Below are positions 25,650-33,357 of a stretch of DNA of 64,000 nt, one piece after another. The first letter of the stretch is position 1; each line of letters opens with the position of its first letter. Source of the DNA: Chloroflexota bacterium (GTDB lineage: Bacteria > Chloroflexota > Anaerolineae > VGOG01); NCBI GenBank assembly GCA_030611885.1, contig JAUWOY010000001.1, positions 1 to 64,000 of the forward strand, in the 5' to 3' direction. The translations under genes were made by a program, and so were the position numbers. The notes beneath the pieces were generated by a model. The model made no database searches. It worked only from the letters and a program-made list of their open reading frames with translations, and was not told the origin of the DNA.

Positions 25650-25842
25650 GGGCGGCTAACCCGCGCTAGTGAGGTGCGTCTTGAAATAGCACGGGGTGAA
25701 AATCGCTCTTATGAACAGTGGGATTGGCGTTTGGCGTTTTCTCGCTGGACATGGTATAATGGGTTTACTCACTATAAATAGCCTCCGCTTCGCTCCGGCA
25801 TTTATGCGGAATGCTCGCGGCTTATCTGCCGCGTCGTTAGGC
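25650..25842 (+). other. attC-like site E with embedded promoter
   Basis: R'' GGGCGGCTAAC (25650-25660) is a perfect 11-base reverse complement of the cassette start GTTAGCCGCCC at 19595. R' is GTTAGGC (25836-25842). At 193 bp it is longer than B-D and its L''/L' pairing has bulges. The extra length includes several small hairpins and a promoter. Confidence 0.5.
25731..25760 (+). promoter_or_regulatory. Promoter for the last cassette
   Basis: TTGGCG, 18-bp spacer, TATAAT, about 115 bp before the ATG at 25877. Confidence 0.55.
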
Positions 25843-25876
25843 AACTGAACAGCAGCTTGATTTCAGGAGGAAAGAA

Positions 25877-26170
25877 ATGTCCGAAGAAACGCATGAAAAC
25901 CAACCTGCAAAAGAAAAGAGCCAAGAGCCTCAGGCAACAAGCGTAAAGAGTCTTCTCGAAGGTAAGGCGATTTTGGCTGGAGAGCAAGGAATACTGCTTA
26001 AGCCTGTCGGAAGTCACGACACTGACCCATTCGCATCTCGGGATGTTAGCGTTGCAACTGCAGACCAGCCCTCACCGAGTGCTTCTTCCGGGCCTCAGCC
26101 TACAGACTCTCCCGATGGTCCACCAACAGCTAGTTCATCGACATCACAGGGAGGAGCAGAGAACGAGTAG
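25877..26170 (+). CDS. Small low-complexity protein of unknown function (cassette 5)
   Basis: A 97-residue hydrophilic protein rich in Ser, Pro, Glu and Gln. A possible short folded part is KSLLEGKAILAGEQGILLKP; the rest looks disordered. AGGAGG precedes the ATG. No family is recognised. It is followed after 34 bp by a membrane protein in the same putative cassette, suggesting a two-gene unit. Confidence 0.6.
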   Translation: MSEETHENQPAKEKSQEPQATSVKSLLEGKAILAGEQGILLKPVGSHDTDPFASRDVSVATADQPSPSASSGPQPTDSPDGPPTASSSTSQGGAENE

Positions 26171-26204
26171 TTGCAGGCCAACCAGAGCAGGAGGTTAGGG
26201 TGAG

Positions 26205-26918
26205 ATGGCGCTTGAACTGGAGGGGCTGGTAATCGCGCTGGCATTTCTGCTACCGGGTTTCCTAGCGTCTAAGCTAGTCGCGGCTAGGACACCTGCCGTT
26301 GGCAGACAGGCGAGCGCGTTTGACGAAACGCTTGAGAGTCTTCTCAGGAGCGCGTCCATTCACCTGATGATAGCTCCGCTGGCATTGGTTGTTGTACGCT
26401 TCGTTTTACTCAGAGGCGACCCTGTCCTATTGTCGCGCATATACAGTGAGGGGCTGCAAGCCTATTACGATGCGCGTCCCTTGGAAGTGTTTCTTGTTTT
26501 ATTCGGCTGGCTTGTAGGAGCGTTCTTGATAGCCTTGCTCTTTGGCTGCAGACGGGATCCAATAGAATTTCTTTTCCAGCGCCTTGTCAAGAGCACAGGA
26601 ACACTGTCAGAGGATCCATTCTACTTGTTGCGGCAATTGGTAATAGAGAGGAGAGAACAAGGCCAAAGCAGTTGCCAGCTCTGGATCCAAGCTCGGCTGA
26701 AAAACGGCTACACATACCGGGGAGAGCTTTCATTCGTAGGGTACCGAGATGAAGACAAGAGCAGAGAGTTGATGCTTGCAAACGTCAAGTTTTTCCCTTA
26801 TCTTGCACAGGCAACTGATAAGCTGTGTTCCCCACCCAAGCTGTACGATTTTGTGTTCATAGATACCGCGAATTGTGAGAGTCTGGAAGTGCTTCTGACA
26901 GATAAGGCTCCATCCTAG
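26205..26918 (+). CDS. DUF6338-like membrane protein (cassette 5)
   Basis: A 237-residue protein with two or three N-terminal membrane segments (LVIALAFLLPGFLASKLV, HLMIAPLALVVVRFVLL, VFLVLFGWLVGAFLIALLFG) and a soluble C-terminal domain. The opening LPGFLASKLV...RTP and C-terminal IQARLKNGYTYRGEL recall DUF6338 proteins from memory. Role unknown; membrane proteins of this architecture can be effectors in defence systems, but nothing here proves that. AGGAGG lies 10 nt upstream. It is followed by attC-like site F. Confidence 0.68.
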   Translation: MALELEGLVIALAFLLPGFLASKLVAARTPAVGRQASAFDETLESLLRSASIHLMIAPLALVVVRFVLLRGDPVLLSRIYSEGLQAYYDARPLEVFLVLFGWLVGAFLIALLFGCRRDPIEFLFQRLVKSTGTLSEDPFYLLRQLVIERREQGQSSCQLWIQARLKNGYTYRGELSFVGYRDEDKSRELMLANVKFFPYLAQATDKLCSPPKLYDFVFIDTANCESLEVLLTDKAPS

Positions 26919-26945
26919 ATGTTGAGCACGGACCAAGTCTGAGGA

Positions 26946-27070
26946 GTTGCCTAGCGAGGCGCTGCCACCTGACGCCCAGAGCCGGGATCCTACAGGAACG
27001 GCAATGAGTCCAGGGAACGGCCCGCTGTGTTGAAGGGTGAAGCAGGCGCAGATGAGCTTGAATGTTAAAG
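26946..27070 (+). other. attC-like site F, end of array
   Basis: GTTGCCTAGC (26946-26955) is the reverse complement, 9 of 10 bases, of its cassette start GTTAGGCAAC at 25836. L''/L' GCTGCCACCTG and CAGATGAGC pair partially. The right end is GTTAAAG instead of GTTAGGC, so this terminal site is degenerate. Confidence 0.5.
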
Positions 27071-27080
27071 GTACAAAGGA

Positions 27081-27115
27081 GGGCCAGCACTTCGCATCTA
27101 CTGGCCTTTTTTTAT
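27081..27115 (+). terminator. Intrinsic terminator closing the cassette island
   Basis: GGGCCAG / CTGGCC stem followed by TTTTTTT on the plus strand. Confidence 0.85.
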
Positions 27116-27144
27116 TGCTTTCCAAGCAGTCTGCCTACCCCTTC

Positions 27145-27173
27145 TTGACCATTACTGGCTTCAGATGTATAAT
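27145..27173 (+). promoter_or_regulatory. Sigma70-type promoter of the C26 hydrolase gene
   Basis: TTGACC, 17-bp spacer, TATAAT, about 60 bp upstream of the ATG at 27233. Confidence 0.75.
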
Positions 27174-27232
27174 CTCAAGGCTGCTGCGTTGAAGCCACAA
27201 AGGCAGCATCCACAGCACAAGTAGGAGCAGGA

Positions 27233-27991
27233 ATGGACAAGGCCACTGTTTATCCCCTGATCGGCATCCCAAGCCGCAGCGATCAAACAAGTCGCTCCGG
27301 CACCCCTATCTTCGCTCAGAACCGAACATACGTGGAGGCGGTAACAAAAGCTGGTGGAGCACCGGTGCTGACCCCCCCGAACTTAGACGAGAGAGCTTTG
27401 CGAGCCATCTATGAACGGCTCGACGGTCTGCTCCTGGCCGGCGGTGGAGACCTGCACCCGAAGCACTACGGCGAGGCGATCCACGAAAAGTGCGGCCAGA
27501 GCGATGAGGCGCGGGATGTAGTGGAACTGACGTTGGCTCGCTGGTCTCTGGCTGAGGGCCTGCCAGTTTTGGGTATCTGCCGGGGCATCCAGGTACTGAA
27601 CGTGGCGGCCGGGGGCACCCTCTACCAGGACATCGCCTCTCAGGTGCCGGGCTCCCTCAAACACGACTGCTGGCCCGACTATCCCCGCAAATACCTGGCC
27701 CATCAGGTGACGGTCAGCGGCGATTCGCAGTTGGCCGCCATTTTGGGCCAGAGCCAGGTCGCCGTCAACAGCATGCATCACCAGGCCGTCAAAGACCTGG
27801 CACCAGGCTTCAGGGTTGTGGCCCGGGCTCCCGATGGCCTGATAGAAGCCATTGAGGACCACGATCACCCTTTTGCCCTGGGGGTGCAGTGGCACCCTGA
27901 GGAGCTGGCGGAGGATGCCCCACCCATGCGGCGACTGTTCGAGGACTTTGTCTCAGCGGCGAGGAGATGGGGTAACGAGTCAGCGAGGTAA
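27233..27991 (+). CDS. Class I glutamine amidotransferase-like hydrolase (gamma-glutamyl-GABA hydrolase family, C26)
   Basis: Cytoplasmic hydrolase of the PuuD/peptidase C26 family, which cleaves gamma-glutamyl amides. The nucleophile Cys is in LPVLGICRGIQVLNV, and the catalytic His-Glu is in VQWHPEE. The N-terminus PLIGIPSR and DGLLLAGGGDLHPKHYGE match the family. 252 residues, normal. AGGAG lies 5 nt before the ATG, and a clear promoter precedes it. It is probably a separate transcription unit from the downstream SCP2-ADH-AOR genes. The natural substrate is not certain. Confidence 0.9.
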   Translation: MDKATVYPLIGIPSRSDQTSRSGTPIFAQNRTYVEAVTKAGGAPVLTPPNLDERALRAIYERLDGLLLAGGGDLHPKHYGEAIHEKCGQSDEARDVVELTLARWSLAEGLPVLGICRGIQVLNVAAGGTLYQDIASQVPGSLKHDCWPDYPRKYLAHQVTVSGDSQLAAILGQSQVAVNSMHHQAVKDLAPGFRVVARAPDGLIEAIEDHDHPFALGVQWHPEELAEDAPPMRRLFEDFVSAARRWGNESAR

Positions 27992-28022
27992 CGAGGAACG
28001 AGTTACTCGTTCCTCGTTACCC
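27966..28022. repeat. Palindromic AACGAG repeat
   Basis: GTAACGAGGAACGAGT is followed directly by its reverse complement ACTCGTTCCTCGTTAC, a long perfect hairpin. A related block lies at 29664-29755. It may act as a terminator or mRNA 3' stabiliser. It overlaps the last codons of the hydrolase gene. Confidence 0.65.
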
Positions 28023-28064
28023 ATAGCGCCAAACGATAACAAAACTTTAAGAAGGAGGAAGAAA

Positions 28065-28475
28065 ATGCCAAACTTTATTTCGGACGAATGGATTAAGGCT
28101 CTCTGCCAGGAGCTCAACGAGAGCGAGGCCTACGCCCAGGCGGCCAGGAACTGGGAGGGCGACTTCTACTTCATCGTCGAGCCAGGGGGCGAGATGAAGA
28201 AGCCGGTCATCTTCTACGTTGACCTCTGGCACGGCAAGTGCCGCGGAGCCAGGCTCATCGGCGACGAGAAGGAGGAGCAGCCAGTGTTCAGGATGAGCGC
28301 GCCGCTGAGCTCCTGGCGCAAGGTCATCGAGAAGAAGCTGGACCCCATCCAGGGGCTGATGACCCGCAAGCTGAAGCTCAAGGGCAACATGGCCATGATC
28401 ATGCGCAGTGTCAAGGCCGCCCAGGAACTGGTCAACTGCTGCACGCTCGTCCCGACGGAGTTCCCAGGCGAGTAA
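28065..28475 (+). CDS. SCP2 sterol-binding domain protein
   Basis: A 136-residue single SCP2-fold domain. It has a short N-terminal helix, a beta-sheet region DFYFIVEPGG...VIFYVDLWHGKCRGARL, and the helix LMTRKLKLKGNMAMIMRSVKAAQELV, which is the classical lipid-binding C-terminal motif. Such small proteins bind hydrophobic ligands. GGAGG precedes the ATG. It is followed 21 bp later by an iron-dependent alcohol dehydrogenase, so it may hold or deliver a hydrophobic alcohol/aldehyde; this is inference. Confidence 0.85.
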   Translation: MPNFISDEWIKALCQELNESEAYAQAARNWEGDFYFIVEPGGEMKKPVIFYVDLWHGKCRGARLIGDEKEEQPVFRMSAPLSSWRKVIEKKLDPIQGLMTRKLKLKGNMAMIMRSVKAAQELVNCCTLVPTEFPGE

Positions 28476-28496
28476 GCACCTGTTAGGAGGAGAAAG

Positions 28497-29657
28497 ATGT
28501 GGTTCTTTGCTAGTCCGGAGATCGTCTTCGGCGAGGACGCCCTGAGCTATCTGGACGAGATTGAGGGCAGGCGAGCCCTCATCGTCACTGACGAAAACAT
28601 GGTGAGGCTGGGCTTTGTGGACAGGGTGATCGGCCACCTCGAGAAGGCGGGGATAGAGACGCGGGTCTTCGCCGATGTGGAGCCCGATCCGTCGCTGGAG
28701 ACAGTGAAGCAGGGAGCGCAGGTCGCGCTCGCCTACGAGCCCGATTGGATCGTCGGACTGGGCGGCGGGTCACCGATGGACGCCGCCAAAGCTGTGTGGG
28801 TGCTCTACGAGCGGCCCGACCTGGAGCCCGATGCGATCAGCCCCGCGGAGACGCTGGGCCTGCGCCAGAAGGCGCGCCTTATCACCATCCCCACCACCTC
28901 GGGCACGGGAGCCGAGGCCACCTGGGCCATCGTGTTGACCGATACCGAGGAGAGGCGCAAGCTGGGCCTGGGCTCGCGGGAGAACATGGCCGACATCGCC
29001 ATCGTTGATCCCATCTTCGTGGCCGAGCTGCCCCCTCAGCTCACCACCGACACGGGGATGGACGCCCTGACCCACGCCATCGAAGGCTACACCTGCACCT
29101 GGCGCAACGACTTCTCCGATGGCCTGTGCCTCAAGGCCATCAAGCTGGTCTTCGATTACCTGCCGCGTGCTTACGCAAAAGGCGACCGGGAGGCACGAGA
29201 GAAGATGCACAACGCAGCCTGCATTGCCGGGCTGGGCTTCGGCAACGCCCTGGCTGCCCTGGCCCACAGCCTGGGCCACTCCCTGGGGGCCGTCTTCCAC
29301 ATCCCCCACGGTCGGGCCGTGGGCCTCTTCTTGCCCTACACCATCGAGTTTTCCGTCAGGGGTGGGGGGACGCGCTACGCGGAGATAGCCCGCTACCTGG
29401 GACTGCCGGCGGGGAGCGAGGAGGAAGGGGCGGCGAGCCTGGTATCTGCTATCCGAGGTCTGCTCAAGAGGTTGAGCCAGCCCAGCACCGTCGGGGAGTT
29501 GGGCATCTCGCTGGACGAGTTCGAGGCTGAGCTGACCAAGCTCATTGAGAACGCCGAGAACGAATCCATGACCGTCGCCAGCCCCCGCATCCCCAGCGCT
29601 GAGGAGTTCGAGAGGCTCTACCGCTACGCCTACGAGGGCAGGGTTGTTGATTTCTGA
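28497..29657 (+). CDS. Iron-containing (group III) alcohol dehydrogenase
   Basis: NAD(P)-dependent oxidoreductase interconverting alcohols and aldehydes. It shows [14 protein letters not shown] (cofactor loop), [14 protein letters not shown], the metal-binding Asp region near [14 protein letters not shown], and [21 protein letters not shown] with the conserved metal-ligand histidines. 386 residues, full length. GGAGGAGAAAG precedes the ATG. It sits between an SCP2 protein and an aldehyde:ferredoxin oxidoreductase, suggesting an alcohol-aldehyde-acid route. Confidence 0.93.
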   Translation: MWFFASPEIVFGEDALSYLDEIEGRRALIVTDENMVRLGFVDRVIGHLEKAGIETRVFADVEPDPSLETVKQGAQVALAYEPDWIVGLGGGSPMDAAKAVWVLYERPDLEPDAISPAETLGLRQKARLITIPTTSGTGAEATWAIVLTDTEERRKLGLGSRENMADIAIVDPIFVAELPPQLTTDTGMDALTHAIEGYTCTWRNDFSDGLCLKAIKLVFDYLPRAYAKGDREAREKMHNAACIAGLGFGNALAALAHSLGHSLGAVFHIPHGRAVGLFLPYTIEFSVRGGGTRYAEIARYLGLPAGSEEEGAASLVSAIRGLLKRLSQPSTVGELGISLDEFEAELTKLIENAENESMTVASPRIPSAEEFERLYRYAYEGRVVDF

Positions 29658-29663
29658 TGCTGC

Positions 29664-29755
29664 GAGGAGTTAGCGGGGCAACGAGTTAGCGAGTAACGAG
29701 TCAACGAGAGCCTCCCCTGACTCGTCACCTCGTTACTCATTGACTTATCACCTTG
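29664..29755. repeat. AACGAG-type repeat block
   Basis: Repeated GTTAGCGAGTAACGAGTCAACGAG and the partial inverse GACTCGTCACCTCGTTACTC. It is related to 27966-28022. It lies between the alcohol dehydrogenase and AOR genes. Confidence 0.55.
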
Positions 29756-29919
29756 GGTCTTTGGGAATTGGCGTGAATAGCAGGCCGGAGTCCCCAACAC
29801 GTTGGGGGTTGGCGCGCCGCCCCCCCCCCCCCGTGGTGGGGGGACGCCGATACTGTGACCCTGCGAAATCCCAAAGAGCCATCACCTCGTTGCCTCATTC
29901 CCGAAAGGAGGAGAACGTC
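29756..29919. other. Spacer with 13-C homopolymer and GGGG/CCCC palindrome
   Basis: CCAACACGTTGG, then CGCGCCG, a run of 13 C (29820-29832), GTGGTGGGGGG. No gene is supported here. The homopolymer is prone to sequencing error and could be a site of length variation. Confidence 0.5.
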
Positions 29920-31743
29920 ATGAACGGCTACCTGGGAAAACTGCTGATCGTTGATCTGACCAGCGGCCAGATCAAGGACGAACCCCTGAACGAGAACTAC
30001 GCCCGCCAATTCATCGGCGGCAGCGGCCTGGCTGCCCGCTATCTTTATGACCTGCTGGACCCTGACCTCGATCCGTTAAATCCTGCCAATCCGCTGTTCT
30101 TCATGGCCGGCCCGCTCACGGGCACCCGCGCCCCCTCCTGTGGCCGCTTCGTGATCTGCGCCCGCTCGCCCCTCACCGGCCTCTGGGGCGAGTCCAATTC
30201 TGGTGGCTTCTTCGGGCCGGAGATGCGCTTCGCCGGCTACGACGGCATCATCGTCAAGGGCCAGGCAACAGAGCCGGTCTACCTGCACATCGCCGATGGC
30301 AAGGCTACCCTCCGGAACGCCAGGCACCTCTGGGGCAAGGGCACCTACGAAACCCAGGAAGCCATCAGGGAGGAAGTGGGCGACGCTAAGACCAGAGTGG
30401 CCTGCATCGGCCCGGCGGGCGAGAACCTGGTGAGGTACGCGGCGGTGATGAGCGATCACGGCTCCGCCGCTGGCCGCACCGGGATGGGCGCGGTGATGGG
30501 TTCCAAGAACCTCAAGGCGGTGGCCGTTCGCGGTCATCAAAAGATCCCCCTGGCCGATGCGGAACGCTTCGCCGCCCTGGCCCGCGAGGCGCTGGCCGCC
30601 ATCAGGGAGGACATCATGACCGCCATCCTGCACGAAACGGGCACCGCTGGCTCTCTCGATTATTCCATGATGCTGGGGGACGCGCCCGCCCGCTATTTCA
30701 CCCAGGGCTCGTTTCCAGGGGGCGAGAACCTCAGCGGCTCGGTCATGGCGGAGACTATCCTCACCGGCACTTACACCTGCTACGGCTGCCCCATTGCCTG
30801 CAAGCGGAGGGTGAAGGTGGGGGAATCTGAGATCAAGGGCCCGGAGTACGAGACGGTCTGCGCCCTGGGCACTCTTCTCCTCATTGACGACCTGGACGCC
30901 GTGGCCTATCTGGGCCACCTCTGCGACGCCTACGGTCTGGACACCATCAGCGCGGGAGTCACCATCGCCTTCGCCCACTACCTCTTCGAACAGGGCATCA
31001 TCGGGCCGAGCGAGGCGGGTATGAAACTTACCTGGGGCGATCCCGATGCGGTGGCCAAGCTGATCGAGATGATCGCCCATCGGCGGGGCTTTGGCGAGGT
31101 GCTGGCCGAAGGCTCGCGGCTGGTGGGGCGTCGCTACGGGGCGGAGGAGTTGGCCGTGCAGGTCAACGGCCTGGAGGTGCCCATGCACGACCCCAGGGCC
31201 ATGTCGGCCATGGCTGTCGTCTACGCCACCTCTCCCATCGGCGCCAGCCACAACCAGAGCGACATGAACCTCGTCGAGATGGGAAGAGCCATCGAGGAAT
31301 TGGACATCCCCACCACCGACCGCTTCGAGGTGGAGGGCAAGTCCCCCATCGTGGCCCGGCACCAGGATTGGCGCAGCTTCTGCAATACCCTCATCCTGTG
31401 CTATTTCGCCAACCTGCCGGTCCAGACGCTGGTCGAGCTCCTGTCCTCCGCCACCGGCTGGGAGGTGGGCCTCGACGACGCCATGGTCATCGGGGAGCGC
31501 ATCTGGAACCTCAAGCGGGCCCTCAACAACCGCCTCGGCCTGGCGCGGAAGGACGACCGATTGCCCAAGCTGCTGCTCACCCCGCTGGATGAGGGCGGAA
31601 CTGAGGGTCACGTCCCCGACCTGGATCTGATGCTCAGGGAGTACTACCAGGCCAGGGACTGGGATTGGGAGACGGGCCAGCCAGGCCGGGAGAAGCTGGC
31701 GGAGTTAGGGTTGGGGTGGATGGCTGAGGGATTGTGGGGGTGA
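29920..31743 (+). CDS. Aldehyde:ferredoxin oxidoreductase (tungstopterin family)
   Basis: Oxidises aldehydes to acids with ferredoxin as acceptor, using a W (or Mo) bis-pterin cofactor and a [4Fe-4S] cluster. The N-terminal MNGYLGKLLIVDLTSG and FIGGSGLAARYLYD are typical. The cluster cysteines are at 287, 290 and 294 (CYGCPIAC) with a fourth at 494 (ILCYF), close to the spacing known for archaeal AOR. At 607 residues it is full length. AAAGGAGGAG precedes the ATG; the frame extension upstream is across a repeat spacer. It follows the alcohol dehydrogenase gene. Confidence 0.94.
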   Translation: MNGYLGKLLIVDLTSGQIKDEPLNENYARQFIGGSGLAARYLYDLLDPDLDPLNPANPLFFMAGPLTGTRAPSCGRFVICARSPLTGLWGESNSGGFFGPEMRFAGYDGIIVKGQATEPVYLHIADGKATLRNARHLWGKGTYETQEAIREEVGDAKTRVACIGPAGENLVRYAAVMSDHGSAAGRTGMGAVMGSKNLKAVAVRGHQKIPLADAERFAALAREALAAIREDIMTAILHETGTAGSLDYSMMLGDAPARYFTQGSFPGGENLSGSVMAETILTGTYTCYGCPIACKRRVKVGESEIKGPEYETVCALGTLLLIDDLDAVAYLGHLCDAYGLDTISAGVTIAFAHYLFEQGIIGPSEAGMKLTWGDPDAVAKLIEMIAHRRGFGEVLAEGSRLVGRRYGAEELAVQVNGLEVPMHDPRAMSAMAVVYATSPIGASHNQSDMNLVEMGRAIEELDIPTTDRFEVEGKSPIVARHQDWRSFCNTLILCYFANLPVQTLVELLSSATGWEVGLDDAMVIGERIWNLKRALNNRLGLARKDDRLPKLLLTPLDEGGTEGHVPDLDLMLREYYQARDWDWETGQPGREKLAELGLGWMAEGLWG

Positions 31744-31762
31744 CGATTTCACAATTAAAAAG

Positions 31763-31916
31763 GTAAGCGTCCAGCCTCAGTGCGATCACGCCGGTTGAGT
31801 AGACCGCAGGTCGTATCGAAACCAAGTGATCGCACGGGGAGGCGGCCAAACGTGGTTTCGATACGCCCCTTTCGGGGCTACTCAACCGACGTTTGGCCTA
31901 CCCCCTGAACGCATAC
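31763..31916. mobile_element. Miniature inverted-repeat element (family 1, copy 2)
   Basis: A 154-bp element with imperfect terminal inverted repeats (GTAAGCGTCCAG and CTGAACGCATAC). It is bounded by a perfect 8-bp direct repeat, TTAAAAAG, at 31755-31762 and 31917-31924, as left by transposition. Nearly identical to 1277-1454, but lacks the internal insertion of that copy. No coding capacity. Confidence 0.8.
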
Positions 31917-31924
31917 TTAAAAAG

Positions 31925-32123
31925 TAGCTTCCGGTGACATAAGACCCCGTGAAACGTAAAAACGTGATGCGGACGTGGCGAGTTTCTACGCAACACGCAT
32001 TACGTTTTTACTTTCTACCTCACCATCCCCGCATTTGGCCTGGATCTGGCGCTTGCCCTGAGCCTGGCCGAAGGGATCCAGGCCAAGCAAAATTGGATCT
32101 GCCCGAGGGTGTCAAATTCTAGC
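31925..32123. repeat. Gene-free spacer with palindromes
   Basis: GTAAAAACGTGATGCG at about 31958 pairs imperfectly with CGCATTACGTTTTTAC ending near 32013. A CCTGAGCCTGGCCGAAGGG-type dispersed repeat follows at about 32056. It lies between convergent AOR and thiolase genes; no gene is seen. Confidence 0.5.
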
Positions 32124-33314
32124 TTAACACATCTCAATGATCATCGCCACCGCCTCCCCTCCCCCCAGGCAGAGGGTGGCCAGGCCGGTCCTCAGGCCGC
32201 GATCCTTCAGGGCGTAGATGAGGGTGGTCAGGATACGTGCGCCGCTGCAGCCGATGGGATGGCCCAGGGCAATGGCCCCGCCGTGGACGTTCACCTTGTC
32301 CCAGTCCCAGCCCAGCGCCTTGCCGTCGGCCAACATCTGGGCGGCGAAGGCTTCGTTGGCCTCGATGAGGTCGAGATCATCCAGGCTGTAGCCGGTTTTC
32401 TCCAGCAGCTTGCGCGTGGCGAAGATGGGGGCGGTGAAAACCTTCAGCGGTTCCACCGCCGCCTGGTCGTAGCCGATGATCCGCGCCAGCGGCTCTATCC
32501 CCAATTCTTCGGCCTTCCCCCGGCTCATCACCACCACCGCGGCCGCCCCATCGGTGATGCCCGGCGAGTTGCCAGCGGTCACCAGGCCGTCCTTTTGGAA
32601 AGCGGGCCTGAGCCTGGCCAGAGCTTCCACTGAGGTATCACGGCGGGGGCACTCGTCGGTATCGAAGATTATGGGCGGCTTCTTGCGCTGAGGCACCTCC
32701 ACTGGCACGATCTCCTCTTTGAACTTCCCCCCATCAATAGCAGCGATGGCCTTTTTGTGGCTGCGGTAAGCGCACTCGTCCAGCTCCTGGCGGGTGAGGC
32801 CGTACTCTTTGGCGATCCACTCAGCCGATAGGCCCATGTGATGATCGGCGAAAGTGCACCACAGCCCGTCGTAGACCATAGCGTCCACGAGCTGGCCATG
32901 GCCCAGGCGGTAGCCAACGCGGGCCTTCGGCAAGATGTAAGGCCCCAGGTCCATGCTCTCCATTCCACCGGCGACGAAAATCTCGCCGTCGCCAACCCCG
33001 ATCATCGCCGCCGCCAGCATCACCGTCTTCAGGCCCGAACCGCAGATCTTGTTCACCGTCGTCGCCCCGACGAAGGGAGGGATGCCGGCCTTGATGGCTG
33101 CCTGGCGAGCAGGGGCCTGGCCTTGTCCGGCCTGCACCACGTTGCCCATCAGCACCTCGGCGATGTCGGCGGGATTGATGCCCGCCCGTTCCACTGCCGC
33201 CTTGATGGCCACCGCTCCCAGCTCTGAGGCAGGGACGTTGGACAGCGTGCCCTGGAAGCGGCCGATGGCGGTGCGCACCGCACTGACGATGACAACCTCG
33301 CGCTCATTACTCAT
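32124..33314 (-). CDS. Thiolase / acetyl-CoA C-acetyltransferase
   Basis: Condensation or cleavage of acyl-CoAs in fatty acid or acetoacetyl-CoA metabolism. It has the acyl-enzyme Cys in [13 protein letters not shown], then NEAFAAQ, the catalytic His in [16 protein letters not shown], and the second Cys in [14 protein letters not shown]. 396 residues, full length. The N-terminus [19 protein letters not shown] is typical. Whether the biosynthetic (AtoB-type) or degradative role applies cannot be told from sequence alone. It stands alone between convergent AOR and the MFS gene. Confidence 0.94.
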   Translation of the reverse strand: MSNEREVVIVSAVRTAIGRFQGTLSNVPASELGAVAIKAAVERAGINPADIAEVLMGNVVQAGQGQAPARQAAIKAGIPPFVGATTVNKICGSGLKTVMLAAAMIGVGDGEIFVAGGMESMDLGPYILPKARVGYRLGHGQLVDAMVYDGLWCTFADHHMGLSAEWIAKEYGLTRQELDECAYRSHKKAIAAIDGGKFKEEIVPVEVPQRKKPPIIFDTDECPRRDTSVEALARLRPAFQKDGLVTAGNSPGITDGAAAVVVMSRGKAEELGIEPLARIIGYDQAAVEPLKVFTAPIFATRKLLEKTGYSLDDLDLIEANEAFAAQMLADGKALGWDWDKVNVHGGAIALGHPIGCSGARILTTLIYALKDRGLRTGLATLCLGGGEAVAMIIEMC

Positions 33315-33357
33315 CTAACTTCCTCCTTGAAGCTTTTTTGTCATCACTAGGTAGAAA

